Below, in pieces: positions 42,674 to 51,541 of a stretch of DNA of 64,000 nucleotides. The first letter of the stretch is position 1, and every line of letters starts with the position of its first letter. The position numbers were made by a program, and so were the translations under genes. Where the stretch lies: contig RJMB01000002.1 in assembly GCA_003725585.1 (NCBI GenBank), forward strand, positions 62,001 through 126,000, given 5' to 3'. The notes beneath the pieces are model-generated. The model had not been told where the DNA came from and searched no databases. It saw only the letters and a program-made list of their open reading frames with translations. This DNA comes from Halostreptopolyspora alba (GTDB lineage: Bacteria > Actinomycetota > Actinomycetes > Streptosporangiales > Streptosporangiaceae).

Positions 42674-43726
42674 TCACCGGGAGGTGATGTCGGCCACCAT
42701 GGCCTTGGCGCTGCGCCCCGCCCCGATCAGGGTGGCCGAGGCGAACCCGGTCCAGTCGCCGTAACCCAGCAGGCGCAGCCGCGGATCGGCGCGGCCCCGC
42801 GTGCCGTCCGTGGCGATCCGCCCGTCGCCGTCACGTACGCCGAGCGGGCCGAGATGGTCCAGTACCGGCCGGAACCCGGTGCACCACAGGACGGCGTCGA
42901 ACTCCGCGGCGCGACCGTCGGGCCACCGGGCCCCACGGGGTGTCAGGCGCTCGACCATCGGCTCGGCGCGCAGCACGCCGCGGTCGCGGGCGGCCCGCAC
43001 CGGCGGTGTCATGACGATGTCACCCAGGTCGGCCACGCCCCCGTCCCCGCGCCCCTCCCGCCGTGCCAGCGCCTGCCGGGTGGCGATGTCGAACAGCGCG
43101 CGACCGTCGACGTCCTCGGGCAGGAAACGCGGCGGGCGCCGGGTGGCCCAGGTGGTCTCGGCCCACTGGGACACCTCGGCGAGGATCTGCGCCGCCGAGT
43201 TCCCGCCGCCGACGACCAGCACCCGCTGCCCGGCGAACTCGGAGGGCTTGCGGTAGTCCACGGTGTGCGCCTGCCGGCCCGCGAAGGAGTCCCGGCCCGG
43301 GTGGCGGGGTACGTGCGGCGCGCGCCACGTGCCCGTGGCGCTGACCACATGTCGGGCGTACCAGGTCCCCGCGTCGGTGGTCACCGCCAGCAGCTCCCCG
43401 TGCGCGCGCACGGCGCGCACGGTGACCGGGCGCCGCACCGGCAGCCGGTAGCGACGTTCGTAGGCGTCGAGATAGCCCACGACGTGGTCGGCGGTGGGGA
43501 ACGGCTCGCCGTCCTGGGCGGGCATCCACCAGCCCGGGAGCATGCTGTGCTCGGCGGGGGAGAACATGCGTAGCGACTCCCAGAAGTGCTGCCAGGCCCC
43601 GCCGGGGTGCTCCTCCCGGTCGAGGACGACGAAGTCGGCGCCCGCCCGGCGCAGGTAGTACCCGGCCGCCAGCCCCGCCTGGCCCCCGCCGACGACCACC
43701 GCGTCGAGCGTCCCACTCTCACCCAT
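42674..43726 (-). CDS. flavin-dependent monooxygenase / FAD-dependent oxidoreductase
   Basis: About 350 residues. The FAD Rossmann motif VVVGGGQAGLAAGYYL is at the N terminus and a second dinucleotide fold VLVVGGGNSAAQILAEVS at about residue 165 binds NADPH. SATGTWRAPHVP and GFRPVLDHL fit the group of small FMO/CzcO-like enzymes that oxidise amines, arsenicals or carbonyls. ATG 43726 follows AGGAGG by five bases. The substrate is unknown. Confidence 0.9.
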   Translation of the reverse strand: MGESGTLDAVVVGGGQAGLAAGYYLRRAGADFVVLDREEHPGGAWQHFWESLRMFSPAEHSMLPGWWMPAQDGEPFPTADHVVGYLDAYERRYRLPVRRPVTVRAVRAHGELLAVTTDAGTWYARHVVSATGTWRAPHVPRHPGRDSFAGRQAHTVDYRKPSEFAGQRVLVVGGGNSAAQILAEVSQWAETTWATRRPPRFLPEDVDGRALFDIATRQALARREGRGDGGVADLGDIVMTPPVRAARDRGVLRAEPMVERLTPRGARWPDGRAAEFDAVLWCTGFRPVLDHLGPLGVRDGDGRIATDGTRGRADPRLRLLGYGDWTGFASATLIGAGRSAKAMVADITSR

Positions 43727-43931
43727 CGGCACCTCCTGACGCTACACCGGCCCCCTCGGGCGAACGCGCGGGACGGCACCGCTCATCCCGTGCGGTGAGC
43801 GGTTCGCCGGGCACATGGCGCGAGCCGACCGCCCCCACCGTGACCCCGCCCGGTTCGTCACACGCTCCCGGTAGTCTCCCGCCGTGGTACGGCGGCCGTA
43901 CCCGAGGGGGCCGCCGGGAATGGGGGAGGCC

Positions 43932-44534
43932 ATGGGAGCCAAGAACGCGATCGTCGTGTCCGCGGCCGCCGATCCGGCGGAGATCCTGCGCGCGGGTCTG
44001 GTCGCCGAGCCCGACTCCGCCCGAAGGGCGGCGGAACGCCGGCTGCCGGGCCGGGTGGGACAGCGGCTGGCGGACCTGCCACTCGCCGATGCGGTGAACC
44101 CGCGCGACGCCGTCTACGCCGGGGCCTTCGACGGTCTGGAGATCGTCTGCGCGTGGGAGGTCGTGAACGGCCGCGGCACTGACTACCCGGACGGCTGCCC
44201 ATGGGTGGGGCCGTATCGGTGGACCTACCTGCACGTCATGCAGAGCGCCGTCGACGTGGTCGAGTTCGGTGTCTGGGACCGGGGGAAGCTTCAGCGGTGG
44301 GTCGCCGCCTCCATCGAGCACGGCACCGCCCAGGAGGGTGAGCCGCTGGCGTTCGAGCGCCCGTACTGGGCGGGCGAGTACGACGTCGACCACTCGGCGG
44401 CGCCGTTCCACCCGATGCGCCTCGGCGAGGCCGCGCTGGGGGCGCTCTTCGGTTTCGTCCAGGAGGGCGCCCCCGACGTCGATCCGCGGTTCGACCCCTT
44501 CGAGGTGACCCTGGCCGGGTTCGCGCTCACGTGA
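43932..44534 (+). CDS. conserved actinobacterial protein, DUF6928-like
   Basis: A 200-residue protein starting MGAKNAIVVSAAADPAEILR, similar to the DUF6928 proteins that begin MGAKt...y...d....l. It has no signal peptide or membrane span and several Trp-rich stretches (WTYLHVMQSAVDVVEFGVWD). No catalytic motif is recognised. The start ATG 43932 is favoured over an upstream in-frame codon because the extension is Arg/Pro-rich. It converges on the helicase gene. Function unknown. Confidence 0.8.
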   Translation: MGAKNAIVVSAAADPAEILRAGLVAEPDSARRAAERRLPGRVGQRLADLPLADAVNPRDAVYAGAFDGLEIVCAWEVVNGRGTDYPDGCPWVGPYRWTYLHVMQSAVDVVEFGVWDRGKLQRWVAASIEHGTAQEGEPLAFERPYWAGEYDVDHSAAPFHPMRLGEAALGALFGFVQEGAPDVDPRFDPFEVTLAGFALT

Positions 44535-44551
44535 GGGGTTCGGCCGGCGCG

Positions 44552-46945
44552 TCACTCGTGGGCGAGCCGGCCGAGCATCGACGGCAGCTCGCCCTCGTGG
44601 ACGACCGTGAGCCTGCGGGTGGCGCGGGTGATCGCCACGTAGAGGTCGTGGCCGCCGGTGGGACCGGTGGCCAGGATGCCGGCCGGGTCCACGGTGACGA
44701 CCGCGTCGAACTCCAGCCCTTTGGACTGGGTGGGCGTGAGGACGGCCAGGGGGCGGTCCAGGACATCCGGTGTCACCTCCGCAGTGGCCTGGGGGAGGAG
44801 CCCGGCGACCTCGGCGTGCCGCCCGGCGGGCGTGATCACCGCGAGCCGCCCCTCCGCGACCGTCGCCAGCTCGGCCTCCACCAGCGCGGGCAGCTCGCGC
44901 GCCAGCGCGCCGGGGGCGACGTGTAGGGCCCTGGGTAGGGAGTCGCCCTCGCGTACCGACTCCGGCGGCTCCTGCTCCGGTGCCACCTCCCGCAGCACGT
45001 CGGCCGCGACCGCCATGATCTCGGCCGGGGTGCGGTAGTTGACCAGCAGCCGTTCCTCGTGCAGCCGGTCGTGGACGTAGCGTTCCAACACCTCGCGCCA
45101 GGAGCGCGCCCCCGCGGCGTTCCCGGTCTGGGCGAGGTCGCCCACGACGGTCAGGGACCTGGTCGGGACGCGGCGCATGACCACCCGCCAGGCCATCTTG
45201 GACAGCTCCTGGGCCTCGTCCACGATCACGTGCCCGTAGGCCCAGGTGCGGTCGGCCGCGGCGCGTTCCGCCGTGGTCAGGGCCGGGCCGGTGTCACGGT
45301 GGCGCTCGGCGAGCCTGGCCGTGTCCAGCAGGTCGTCCGCGGGTAGCCCGTCCTCGACCAGGCCGGTGACCTCCAGGACCCCTTGGGCGTAGCGCTCCTC
45401 CTCGCGGCGCCGCCGCTCCTCGGCGCGCTCACGCGCCCGCTCCTCGCTGTCGTCCTCGCCGAGCAGCTCGGCCGCCTCGTCCAGGAGCGGGACATCGCCC
45501 ACCGTCCAGGGCGCGTCCGGCGGGCGCAACAGCGAGCACCACTCCTCGGGGGCCAGCTCCGCGCCGCCCGGGGCCGCGGCGGCTTCCGCGGTCGCGGAAG
45601 CCAGGCGGTGGGGATCACTGAGCAGCTCGGCCACGAGCCTCTCGGGGGTGAGCAGCGGCCACAGGTCGTCGATCGCCGCGCGCACCGCGGGATCGGCCCA
45701 CAGGGTCTCGCGGGCGTGGGCCGTGTCCTCCTCGGTGCGCAGCGCGGCGTCGGGGTTCTCCAGCTCGGGAAGGTCCTCGTGGTCGAGCAGCCCCTCGGCC
45801 TCCTCGACCTCCCGCAGCGACCGCTCCATCTGGTCGTTCTGCGCGCGGGCCAGTTCCCACAGCATCTCGTTGACGAAGAGCTTGCGGGCCTTGTTGTGCG
45901 GCACCCCCAGGCCGCGTGCCCGGTCGCGCAGGTGGGCGCAGGTGGCGTGGTCGACCCGCAGCGTCGTCCCGTCGGCGGTGACCACCAGGTCGCCGTCGGG
46001 CACGCGTTGGCGGTCGGCGACGGCGCCCTCCACGAGGCCCACCATCCGCGGCGACCCCTTGACGACGGCGCTCTCGGGGGAGTCGACCGCCTCCGCGCGG
46101 ACACCCGGGTAGAGCTCGCCGACCGTGGTCAGCACGACGTCGGTCTCGCCGAGCGAGGGCAGCACCTGGCCGATGTAGCGCAGGAACGTGCTGTTGGGAC
46201 CCACGACGAGCACGCCGCGGCGCTCCAGGGTGGAGCGGTGGGTGTAGAGCAGGTAGGCGGCGCGGTGCAGCGCGGCGACGGTCTTTCCGGTGCCGGGGCC
46301 ACCCTGCACCACCAGCGCGCCCGGCAGGGACGCCCGGATGACGCGGTCCTGCTCGGCCTGGATGGTGGCCACGATGTCGCCCATGCGGCCGGTGCGCGCC
46401 TGGCGCAGGGTGGCCAGCAGCGCGGCCTCACCGACGAGGGAGTCCCGATCGGACTCGGGCAGGCGGTCGAGGTCGAACACCTCGTCGTCGATCCCGACGA
46501 CCGTCCGGTCACGAACATGCAGGTGGCGGCGGCGTACCAGGTCACCGGGGGCTGTGGGGGTGGCGGCGTAGAACGGGCGCGCGGCCGGTGCGCGCCAGTC
46601 GATGAGTACCGGTTCGTGGTCCTCGTCGCGCAGACCGATGCGGCCGATGTAGAGGGTCTCCCCGGCGACGCCGTCCACGGCGTGCTGGTCGACACGGCCG
46701 AAGCACAACCCGTTCTCCACGGAGGAGAGCTGGACCAGCCGGCCGAGCCGCTCACCGGTGGTGGCCTCGCGCTCCATCCGCGCGGCGTATCCGCCGCTGT
46801 CCTGGGCGTAGGCGGCGCGCAACGCGCTGCGGTTGTGGTCGCGTAGCGCGTCGAGCCGCGCGTACAGCCGTGAGACGTACTCCTGCTCGACCTTGACGGC
46901 GGACTCGTACGCCTGGTCGGTCTCGGCTTGACACCGCTCCGTCAT
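44552..46945 (-). CDS. HelD/HelR-type RNA polymerase-recycling helicase
   Basis: About 797 residues of superfamily 1. An N-terminal coiled-coil arm (residues ~5-60) is followed by a 1A domain with Walker A QGGPGTGKTVAALHRAAYLL quoted in part (GGPGTGKT), an acidic inserted region with EERARERAEERRRREEER, then HVIVDEAQELS (Walker B) and C-terminal motifs NYRTPAEIM and TPTQSKGLEFDAVV. This is the HelD arrangement: it removes RNA polymerase from stalled complexes. The actinobacterial form HelR also gives rifamycin tolerance. ATG 46945 is chosen over the upstream ATG 46996. An AT-rich promoter region precedes it. Confidence 0.88.
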   Translation of the reverse strand: MTERCQAETDQAYESAVKVEQEYVSRLYARLDALRDHNRSALRAAYAQDSGGYAARMEREATTGERLGRLVQLSSVENGLCFGRVDQHAVDGVAGETLYIGRIGLRDEDHEPVLIDWRAPAARPFYAATPTAPGDLVRRRHLHVRDRTVVGIDDEVFDLDRLPESDRDSLVGEAALLATLRQARTGRMGDIVATIQAEQDRVIRASLPGALVVQGGPGTGKTVAALHRAAYLLYTHRSTLERRGVLVVGPNSTFLRYIGQVLPSLGETDVVLTTVGELYPGVRAEAVDSPESAVVKGSPRMVGLVEGAVADRQRVPDGDLVVTADGTTLRVDHATCAHLRDRARGLGVPHNKARKLFVNEMLWELARAQNDQMERSLREVEEAEGLLDHEDLPELENPDAALRTEEDTAHARETLWADPAVRAAIDDLWPLLTPERLVAELLSDPHRLASATAEAAAAPGGAELAPEEWCSLLRPPDAPWTVGDVPLLDEAAELLGEDDSEERARERAEERRRREEERYAQGVLEVTGLVEDGLPADDLLDTARLAERHRDTGPALTTAERAAADRTWAYGHVIVDEAQELSKMAWRVVMRRVPTRSLTVVGDLAQTGNAAGARSWREVLERYVHDRLHEERLLVNYRTPAEIMAVAADVLREVAPEQEPPESVREGDSLPRALHVAPGALARELPALVEAELATVAEGRLAVITPAGRHAEVAGLLPQATAEVTPDVLDRPLAVLTPTQSKGLEFDAVVTVDPAGILATGPTGGHDLYVAITRATRRLTVVHEGELPSMLGRLAHE

Positions 46946-47090
46946 GTGTGTACCATCCAAGGTGGATTTATTATTGGTGACGTGTGTCGAAATCAATTAG
47001 GCATCGTAGCACCTCGTTTTCGTCCCGTGCCACACTCACGCTGAAAACGCCGGTGACGCGGGTTCTTACCGGCCACACCTCCCGGCGCGC

Positions 47091-47104
47091 TACACTCGCT
47101 GGCA
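47091..47104 (+). promoter_or_regulatory. trp operon promoter, leaderless start
   Basis: TACACT at 47091-47096 is a good -10 box; transcription should start about seven bases on, at or beside the ATG of the leader peptide (47104). No ribosome site precedes that ATG. A -35 is not clear. Confidence 0.6.
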
Positions 47105-47148
47105 TGCGAACCCGTCCAGTACTTCACCAGTGGTGGCGCCGCTCGTAG
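47104..47148 (+). CDS. trpL: trp leader peptide TrpL
   Basis: A 14-residue open frame MRTRPVLHQWWRRS with two adjacent Trp codons (TGG TGG at 47131-47136), too short for ordinary gene finding. It lies just upstream of a terminator-antiterminator set and the trpE-trpG gene, as in trp attenuators. Ribosome stalling at the Trp pair when charged tRNA-Trp is scarce would favour read-through. Translation probably begins on a leaderless message. Confidence 0.88.
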   Translation: MRTRPVLHQWWRRS

Positions 47149-47212
47149 GCGGCGCGCGAGGTTCGCATACCCACGACCACACCAGCGGCCGCCCGTACCG
47201 GCGGCCGTTCTT
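47136..47212 (+). promoter_or_regulatory. trp transcription attenuator
   Basis: Mutually exclusive stems are visible. 1:2 pause stem: GCGCCGC 47136-47142 with GCGGCGC 47149-47155. 2:3 antiterminator: GGCGGC 47148-47153 with GCCGCC 47188-47193. 3:4 terminator: CGGCCGCC 47186-47193 with GGCGGCCG 47200-47207, loop of six, then TTCTT. Segment 1 begins within the second Trp codon, so a ribosome stalled on the Trp pair would block it and leave segment 2 free. This is the textbook attenuation layout. Confidence 0.82.
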
Positions 47213-47271
47213 CGGGTCTCGGCTCCGGTCCGGCGCGGTTGGCACCGATCACAGCGTGAGAAGGACCGGCA

Positions 47272-49464
47272 TTGGACACAGACTCAACCTCCCACCGCAC
47301 CGCCGGCGGAATCGACGTGCGTCGCACCGCCACCCCCTGTGACCCCGAAGTGCTCACCGAACTCGTGCGCGACGTCGAGCACCGCCGGGGCGGGGTGCTG
47401 TCCTCCGGGATGGAGTACCCGGGCCGGTACAGCCGCTGGCACCTCGGCTACGTCGACCCGTGCCTGGAGGTCGTCGCGCGTGGTCGCCGGGTCACCGCGA
47501 CCGCGCTGAACGACCGGGGCCGCGTCCTGCTCCCGGTGGTCGAGAGCGCGCTGGCCGAGCACGGCGAGGTCGACCGGGACGGCTCCGCCGCCCGGGTCAC
47601 CGTCCCCGAGCCCGCGGGGTTCTTCACCGAGGAGCGGCGCAGCCGCCGGCCCAGCGTCTTCTCGGTGCTGCGTTCCGTCGTCGCGCTGTTCCACTCCGAG
47701 GCTGACTCCTACCTCGGGATGTACGGAGCCTTCGGCTACGACCTCGCCTTCCAGTTCGAGGAGATCGAGAAGGTCCTCGACCGCGACCCCGACGACCGCG
47801 ACCTCGTCCTACACCTGCCCGACGCCGTCATCGTGCGCGACCGCAAACGCGAGACCTGCCTACGCTACACCTACGAGTTCACCGTCCCCGCCTCGTTCAC
47901 CGGAGAGGCCGAGGGAGCCGCCACCGACGGTCGGGCGCGCGAGACCGAACCAACCCCGGCCGTGGTCACCGCGGAGGTGCCCGCCCAGCCGGAAGCCGGC
48001 ACCTACGCGCGAATCGTCACCGAGGCCAAGAAACGGTTCGCGCGCGGCGACCTGTTCGAGGTGGTACCCGGCCACCGCACCTACGGCCGTTGCGACTCCC
48101 CGGCGCGGTTCTACGAGCACCTGCGCGAGCGCAACCCCGCGCCCTACGAGTTCTTCTTCAACCTCGGCGAGGGCGAGTACCTGGTGGGCGCCTCCCCGGA
48201 GATGTTCGTGCGTGTCACCGGAACCCCCGGTTCCGGGCAGCGGGTGGAGACCTGCCCGATCTCGGGAACCATCCGCCGCGGCGCGGACGCCCTCGGCGAC
48301 GCCGAGAACATCCGCAGCCTGCTCACCTCCGCCAAGGAGGAGTCCGAGCTGACGATGTGCACCGACGTCGACCGCAACGACAAGTCGCGGGTGTGCGAGC
48401 CGGGCAGTGTCCGCGTCATCGGCCGTCGCCAGATCGAGATGTACAGCAGGCTGATCCACACGGTCGACCACATCGAGGGGACACTGCGCCCCGAGTTCGA
48501 CGCGCTCGACGCCTTCCTGACCCACATGTGGGCCGTCACCGTCACCGGTGCGCCGAAGACGTGGGCCATGCGGTTCATCGAGCGGAACGAGGCCACACCA
48601 CGCCGCTGGTACGGCGGAGCCGTTGGGGTCGTCGGCTTCGACGGATCGATGAACACCGGACTGACCCTGCGCACCGCCCAGATCCGCGACGGTGTGGCCA
48701 CGGTTCGGGTGGGGGCGACCCTGTTGCACGACTCCGACCCAGAAGCCGAGGAGCGCGAGACCTTCCTCAAGGCCCGGGCACTGCTCGAGACACTCGCGCT
48801 GGACGAGCGCCCGGAACAGAGCGAGAGCGCACCGCGGACCCGAAGCGCCGCGCGCGAGGGCGTGGGCGCCGGCATGACGGTGCTGCTCGTCGACCACGAG
48901 GACTCGTTCGTGAACACCCTCGCCGACTACGTGCGCCGCCACGGCGCCGACGTCACCACACTCCGCCACGGGTTCGACCCGGCCCTGCTCGACGAGATCG
49001 CCCCCGACCTCGTGATCCTCTCGCCGGGACCCGGCCTGCCCGCCGACTTCGACACCAACGCGCTGCTGGACGCCCTGACCGAGCGTGAGCTGCCGATGTT
49101 CGGAGTCTGCCTGGGACTGCAGGCCATGGTCGAGCACGCCGGGGGCGAGCTGAGCACACTCGCCGAACCGGTGCACGGCAAACCGGGACGGGTGGAGGTC
49201 CACGGCGGGACACTGCTCGCCGGGATCGGTGAGGAGGGCGGCTTCGACGCGGCCCGCTACCACTCGGTCTATGCCACTCCCGCCCAGGTGAAGGACTACA
49301 CCATCACCGCGAGCGTCGACGACGGCCCCGAGGGGGTCGTCATGGCGATCGAGCACCCGAGCGCGCGCCGGTGGGCGGTGCAGTTCCACCCCGAGTCGAT
49401 CCTCACCGCCTCCGTGGGGGAGCGGATCATCGCCAACGTGTTGCGTCTGGCACGCGCCGGATAG
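47272..49464 (+). CDS. trpE(G): anthranilate synthase, fused TrpE-TrpG
   Basis: A 730-residue fusion. Residues ~1-510 are the chorismate-using TrpE part (ETCPISGTIRRGADALGD, SELTMCTDVDRNDKSRVCEPGSV given in part, VTVTGAPKTWAM); residues ~535-730 are a class I glutamine amidotransferase with the nucleophile Cys in FGVCLGLQA and the His-Glu pair in QFHPES. Together they make anthranilate from chorismate and glutamine, the first step to tryptophan. The start is TTG 47272 after GAGAAGGA. The N terminus is that of trpE(G) fusions known in rhizobia and some actinomycetes. The gene is under the attenuator just upstream; no other trp gene follows. A similar fusion, PhzE, serves phenazines, but the attenuator argues for tryptophan. 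Confidence 0.93.
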   Translation: MDTDSTSHRTAGGIDVRRTATPCDPEVLTELVRDVEHRRGGVLSSGMEYPGRYSRWHLGYVDPCLEVVARGRRVTATALNDRGRVLLPVVESALAEHGEVDRDGSAARVTVPEPAGFFTEERRSRRPSVFSVLRSVVALFHSEADSYLGMYGAFGYDLAFQFEEIEKVLDRDPDDRDLVLHLPDAVIVRDRKRETCLRYTYEFTVPASFTGEAEGAATDGRARETEPTPAVVTAEVPAQPEAGTYARIVTEAKKRFARGDLFEVVPGHRTYGRCDSPARFYEHLRERNPAPYEFFFNLGEGEYLVGASPEMFVRVTGTPGSGQRVETCPISGTIRRGADALGDAENIRSLLTSAKEESELTMCTDVDRNDKSRVCEPGSVRVIGRRQIEMYSRLIHTVDHIEGTLRPEFDALDAFLTHMWAVTVTGAPKTWAMRFIERNEATPRRWYGGAVGVVGFDGSMNTGLTLRTAQIRDGVATVRVGATLLHDSDPEAEERETFLKARALLETLALDERPEQSESAPRTRSAAREGVGAGMTVLLVDHEDSFVNTLADYVRRHGADVTTLRHGFDPALLDEIAPDLVILSPGPGLPADFDTNALLDALTERELPMFGVCLGLQAMVEHAGGELSTLAEPVHGKPGRVEVHGGTLLAGIGEEGGFDAARYHSVYATPAQVKDYTITASVDDGPEGVVMAIEHPSARRWAVQFHPESILTASVGERIIANVLRLARAG

Positions 49465-49521
49465 GCGCTGTGCTCGCGAGTCGCGTGTACAACCCCCGAA
49501 AGGCCCATAGGCTCGGACACC

Positions 49522-50328
49522 ATGGATGTGAAACTTGGCAGGGTCGTGATCACCGGCGCGGCGGGACGCATGGGGCCCACGGTGCGCACCGGTCTGCGCG
49601 CGGACGCCGACCACCTCGTGCTCGTGGACCGCGAGCCCGTCACCGTGGAGGACGAGACCGAGACCGCGGTCGCGGCCGACGTCGCCGACCTCGACACGCT
49701 GGTCAAGGCGTTCGAGGAGGCGGACGCCGTCGTGCACCTGGCGGCGTTGTCCGACGAGGCCCCTTTCGACTCGCTGCTCGACACCAACGTGCAGGGAACG
49801 TTCAACGTCTTGGAGGCGGCGCGGCGCGCGGGGGTGCGCCGCGCCGTGCTGCTCTCCAGCAACCGGGTAACCGGCAGCTACCCGATCCACCACCACGTGT
49901 TCCCCGACGAGCCGCCCCGGCCCGACGGGCTGTACGCGGTGAGCAAGGTCGCTGTCGAGGCGCTGGGCCAGATGTACGCCGACACCTTCGGGATGGAGGT
50001 CGTCGCGCTACGCGCCGGCTCGTTCAAGGAGGAGCCGACCGAGACCCGGGACCTGGCCACCTGGCTCAGCCCACGCGACTGCGTCGGCTTCGTCCGGGCC
50101 GCGCTGACGGCCACGGGAGTGAGCTACGTGACGGCCTACGCGGTCTCGGCCAACGCCCGGCGTTTCTGGGACCTGACGGTGGGCGAGAGCGAACTCGGCT
50201 ACCGTCCGGAGGACGACGCGGCGCAGTTCGCGGGACGCTTCGCCGACGATGACCCGTTCTGGCACGGCGGCCCGCAGAGCGGCGACCGCGCCACCCCGGA
50301 GGCGGTCCTGGAGCACCTGCCCGACTGA
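49522..50328 (+). CDS. NAD-dependent epimerase/dehydratase (SDR, uronate-dehydrogenase-like)
   Basis: A 268-residue extended SDR. It has VVITGAAGRMGPTVR (dinucleotide-binding GxxGxxG variant) and VVHLAALSDEAPFDSLLDTN, then the catalytic LLSSNRVTG and YAVSKVAVEALGQMY (YxxxK). It resembles uronate dehydrogenases and related sugar epimerases. It follows trpE(G) after 57 bases but has no obvious link with tryptophan. Substrate is uncertain. Confidence 0.87.
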   Translation: MDVKLGRVVITGAAGRMGPTVRTGLRADADHLVLVDREPVTVEDETETAVAADVADLDTLVKAFEEADAVVHLAALSDEAPFDSLLDTNVQGTFNVLEAARRAGVRRAVLLSSNRVTGSYPIHHHVFPDEPPRPDGLYAVSKVAVEALGQMYADTFGMEVVALRAGSFKEEPTETRDLATWLSPRDCVGFVRAALTATGVSYVTAYAVSANARRFWDLTVGESELGYRPEDDAAQFAGRFADDDPFWHGGPQSGDRATPEAVLEHLPD

Positions 50329-50400
50329 GAGGCGCGGTATCGGCGCGGCCGCGACCAGCGACGTGTTTGACCGCACGGCCAACCGAATACGGAACCCGGT

Positions 50401-50544
50401 ATGGGAATCTTCATGGTGATCCTTGGTGTCGTGCTGGTGGCCGTCGGGGTGCTGGCCGTGTTCCGGTCCCACATCCTCTGGGGCATGGCGCTGGTCATCG
50501 TCGGGCTGGTCGTCACCTCCGGGGTGAACTACTTCGGGCTGTGA
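50401..50544 (+). CDS. 47-residue two-span membrane protein
   Basis: ATG 50401 begins MGIFMVILGVVLVAVGVLAV, followed by FRSHILWGMALVIVGLVV and a short tail ending YFGL. Two hydrophobic helices are separated by a His/Arg turn. Small two-span proteins of this kind, often with a GPGG-like turn, are conserved in actinomycetes. It is too short for length-based gene finding, and the codon third positions are strongly G/C, as in real genes here. Function unknown. Confidence 0.7.
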   Translation: MGIFMVILGVVLVAVGVLAVFRSHILWGMALVIVGLVVTSGVNYFGL

Positions 50545-50715
50545 GCGGGCCGCCGCGACACCCGGTGGCCCCACACCGTCTCGCCCCGCGATGCTAGGTT
50601 CGTGCGGGTGCCGTAGCCGCCGGTCCCGTGCGCCGGACGCGCCGGCCGGCCCCGATGTCTCCAGTGAGTTGCCCGACGCCGGGCGTGTCGGGCGTGTGTG
50701 GGGGGAGGAAGCCCG

Positions 50716-51516
50716 GTGAAGAGCGTCGAACCCGAGGTCCATCTGGTGGCGCGGCCGCAGCTGGACTATGACGAGATCGCTCGCTACCTCGCCGACGTCG
50801 GTGGGCAGAGCTGGCTGGAGCGGCTGGACCGCGGGGAGCTCGAGACCGAGCTCAACGACCCGCAGAACCTCGCCGAGTTCGCGGGGCGGCTGTGCTACCG
50901 GTCGTGGGAGCCGGGCCTCAACCCCAACGTGAGCCGGGTGCGCACCGACCAGGACGCCTACCTGACCAACATCCTGGCCAGCATGCACGGCTCGGTGCTG
51001 GAGCACGTCAGCTTCAGCTTCGTGCTGCACAACGTGAGCCGCGTGACAACGCACGAGCTGGTGCGGCACCGCCCCGGCACCGCCATCTCCCAGGAGTCGA
51101 TGCGGTTCGTGCGGCTGGACGACCTGCCGTTCTGGTTTCCCGAGTGGGCGCGCGAGGACCCCGAGCTGATGAGGCGCGCCACCGAGATGCTCGACCAGAT
51201 GGAGCGCTTCCAGCTGTGGATGGCCGAGCACTTCGGCCTCGACGAGGAGGGCGTCAAGTTCGCCGAGAAGAAGCACAAGACCTCCTTCATGCGCCGCTTC
51301 GCCCCCGAGGGTGTGGCCACCGGCCTGGTGTGGACCGCCAACGTCCGCACCCTGCGCCACACCATCGAGAACCGCACCGCCCCCGGCGCCGAGGAGGAGA
51401 TCCGGTTGCTGTTCTCCAGGGTCGGAGAGACGGTCAGCGCCGAGGCGCCCTCGCTGTTCGGCGACTACGAGGTCACCGAGGACGGCGCCTGGGTGCCCCA
51501 ATGGCGCAAGGTGTGA
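50716..51516 (+). CDS. thyX: flavin-dependent thymidylate synthase ThyX
   Basis: About 266 residues. It methylates dUMP to dTMP using methylenetetrahydrofolate and NADPH through FAD. The ThyX motif is present as RHRPGTAISQESMR (residues ~115-128), and VLEHVSFSF and TRTLRHTIENR-like text (here VRTLRHTIENRT) fit the family. GTG 50716 follows GGGGAGGAAG. The stop is followed almost at once by a hairpin that looks like a single CRISPR repeat. Confidence 0.95.
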   Translation: MKSVEPEVHLVARPQLDYDEIARYLADVGGQSWLERLDRGELETELNDPQNLAEFAGRLCYRSWEPGLNPNVSRVRTDQDAYLTNILASMHGSVLEHVSFSFVLHNVSRVTTHELVRHRPGTAISQESMRFVRLDDLPFWFPEWAREDPELMRRATEMLDQMERFQLWMAEHFGLDEEGVKFAEKKHKTSFMRRFAPEGVATGLVWTANVRTLRHTIENRTAPGAEEEIRLLFSRVGETVSAEAPSLFGDYEVTEDGAWVPQWRKV

Positions 51517-51525
51517 GGGGGCGAG

Positions 51526-51541
51526 CCCCACGGACGTGGGG
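51526..51541 (+). terminator. thyX hairpin with resemblance to a type I-E CRISPR repeat
   Basis: CCCCAC-GGAC-GTGGGG forms a 6-bp stem with a 4-base loop nine bases after the thyX stop. Followed by ATGG, it has the same plan as the type I-E repeats at 38.8 kb. A terminator role is simplest. Confidence 0.5.
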
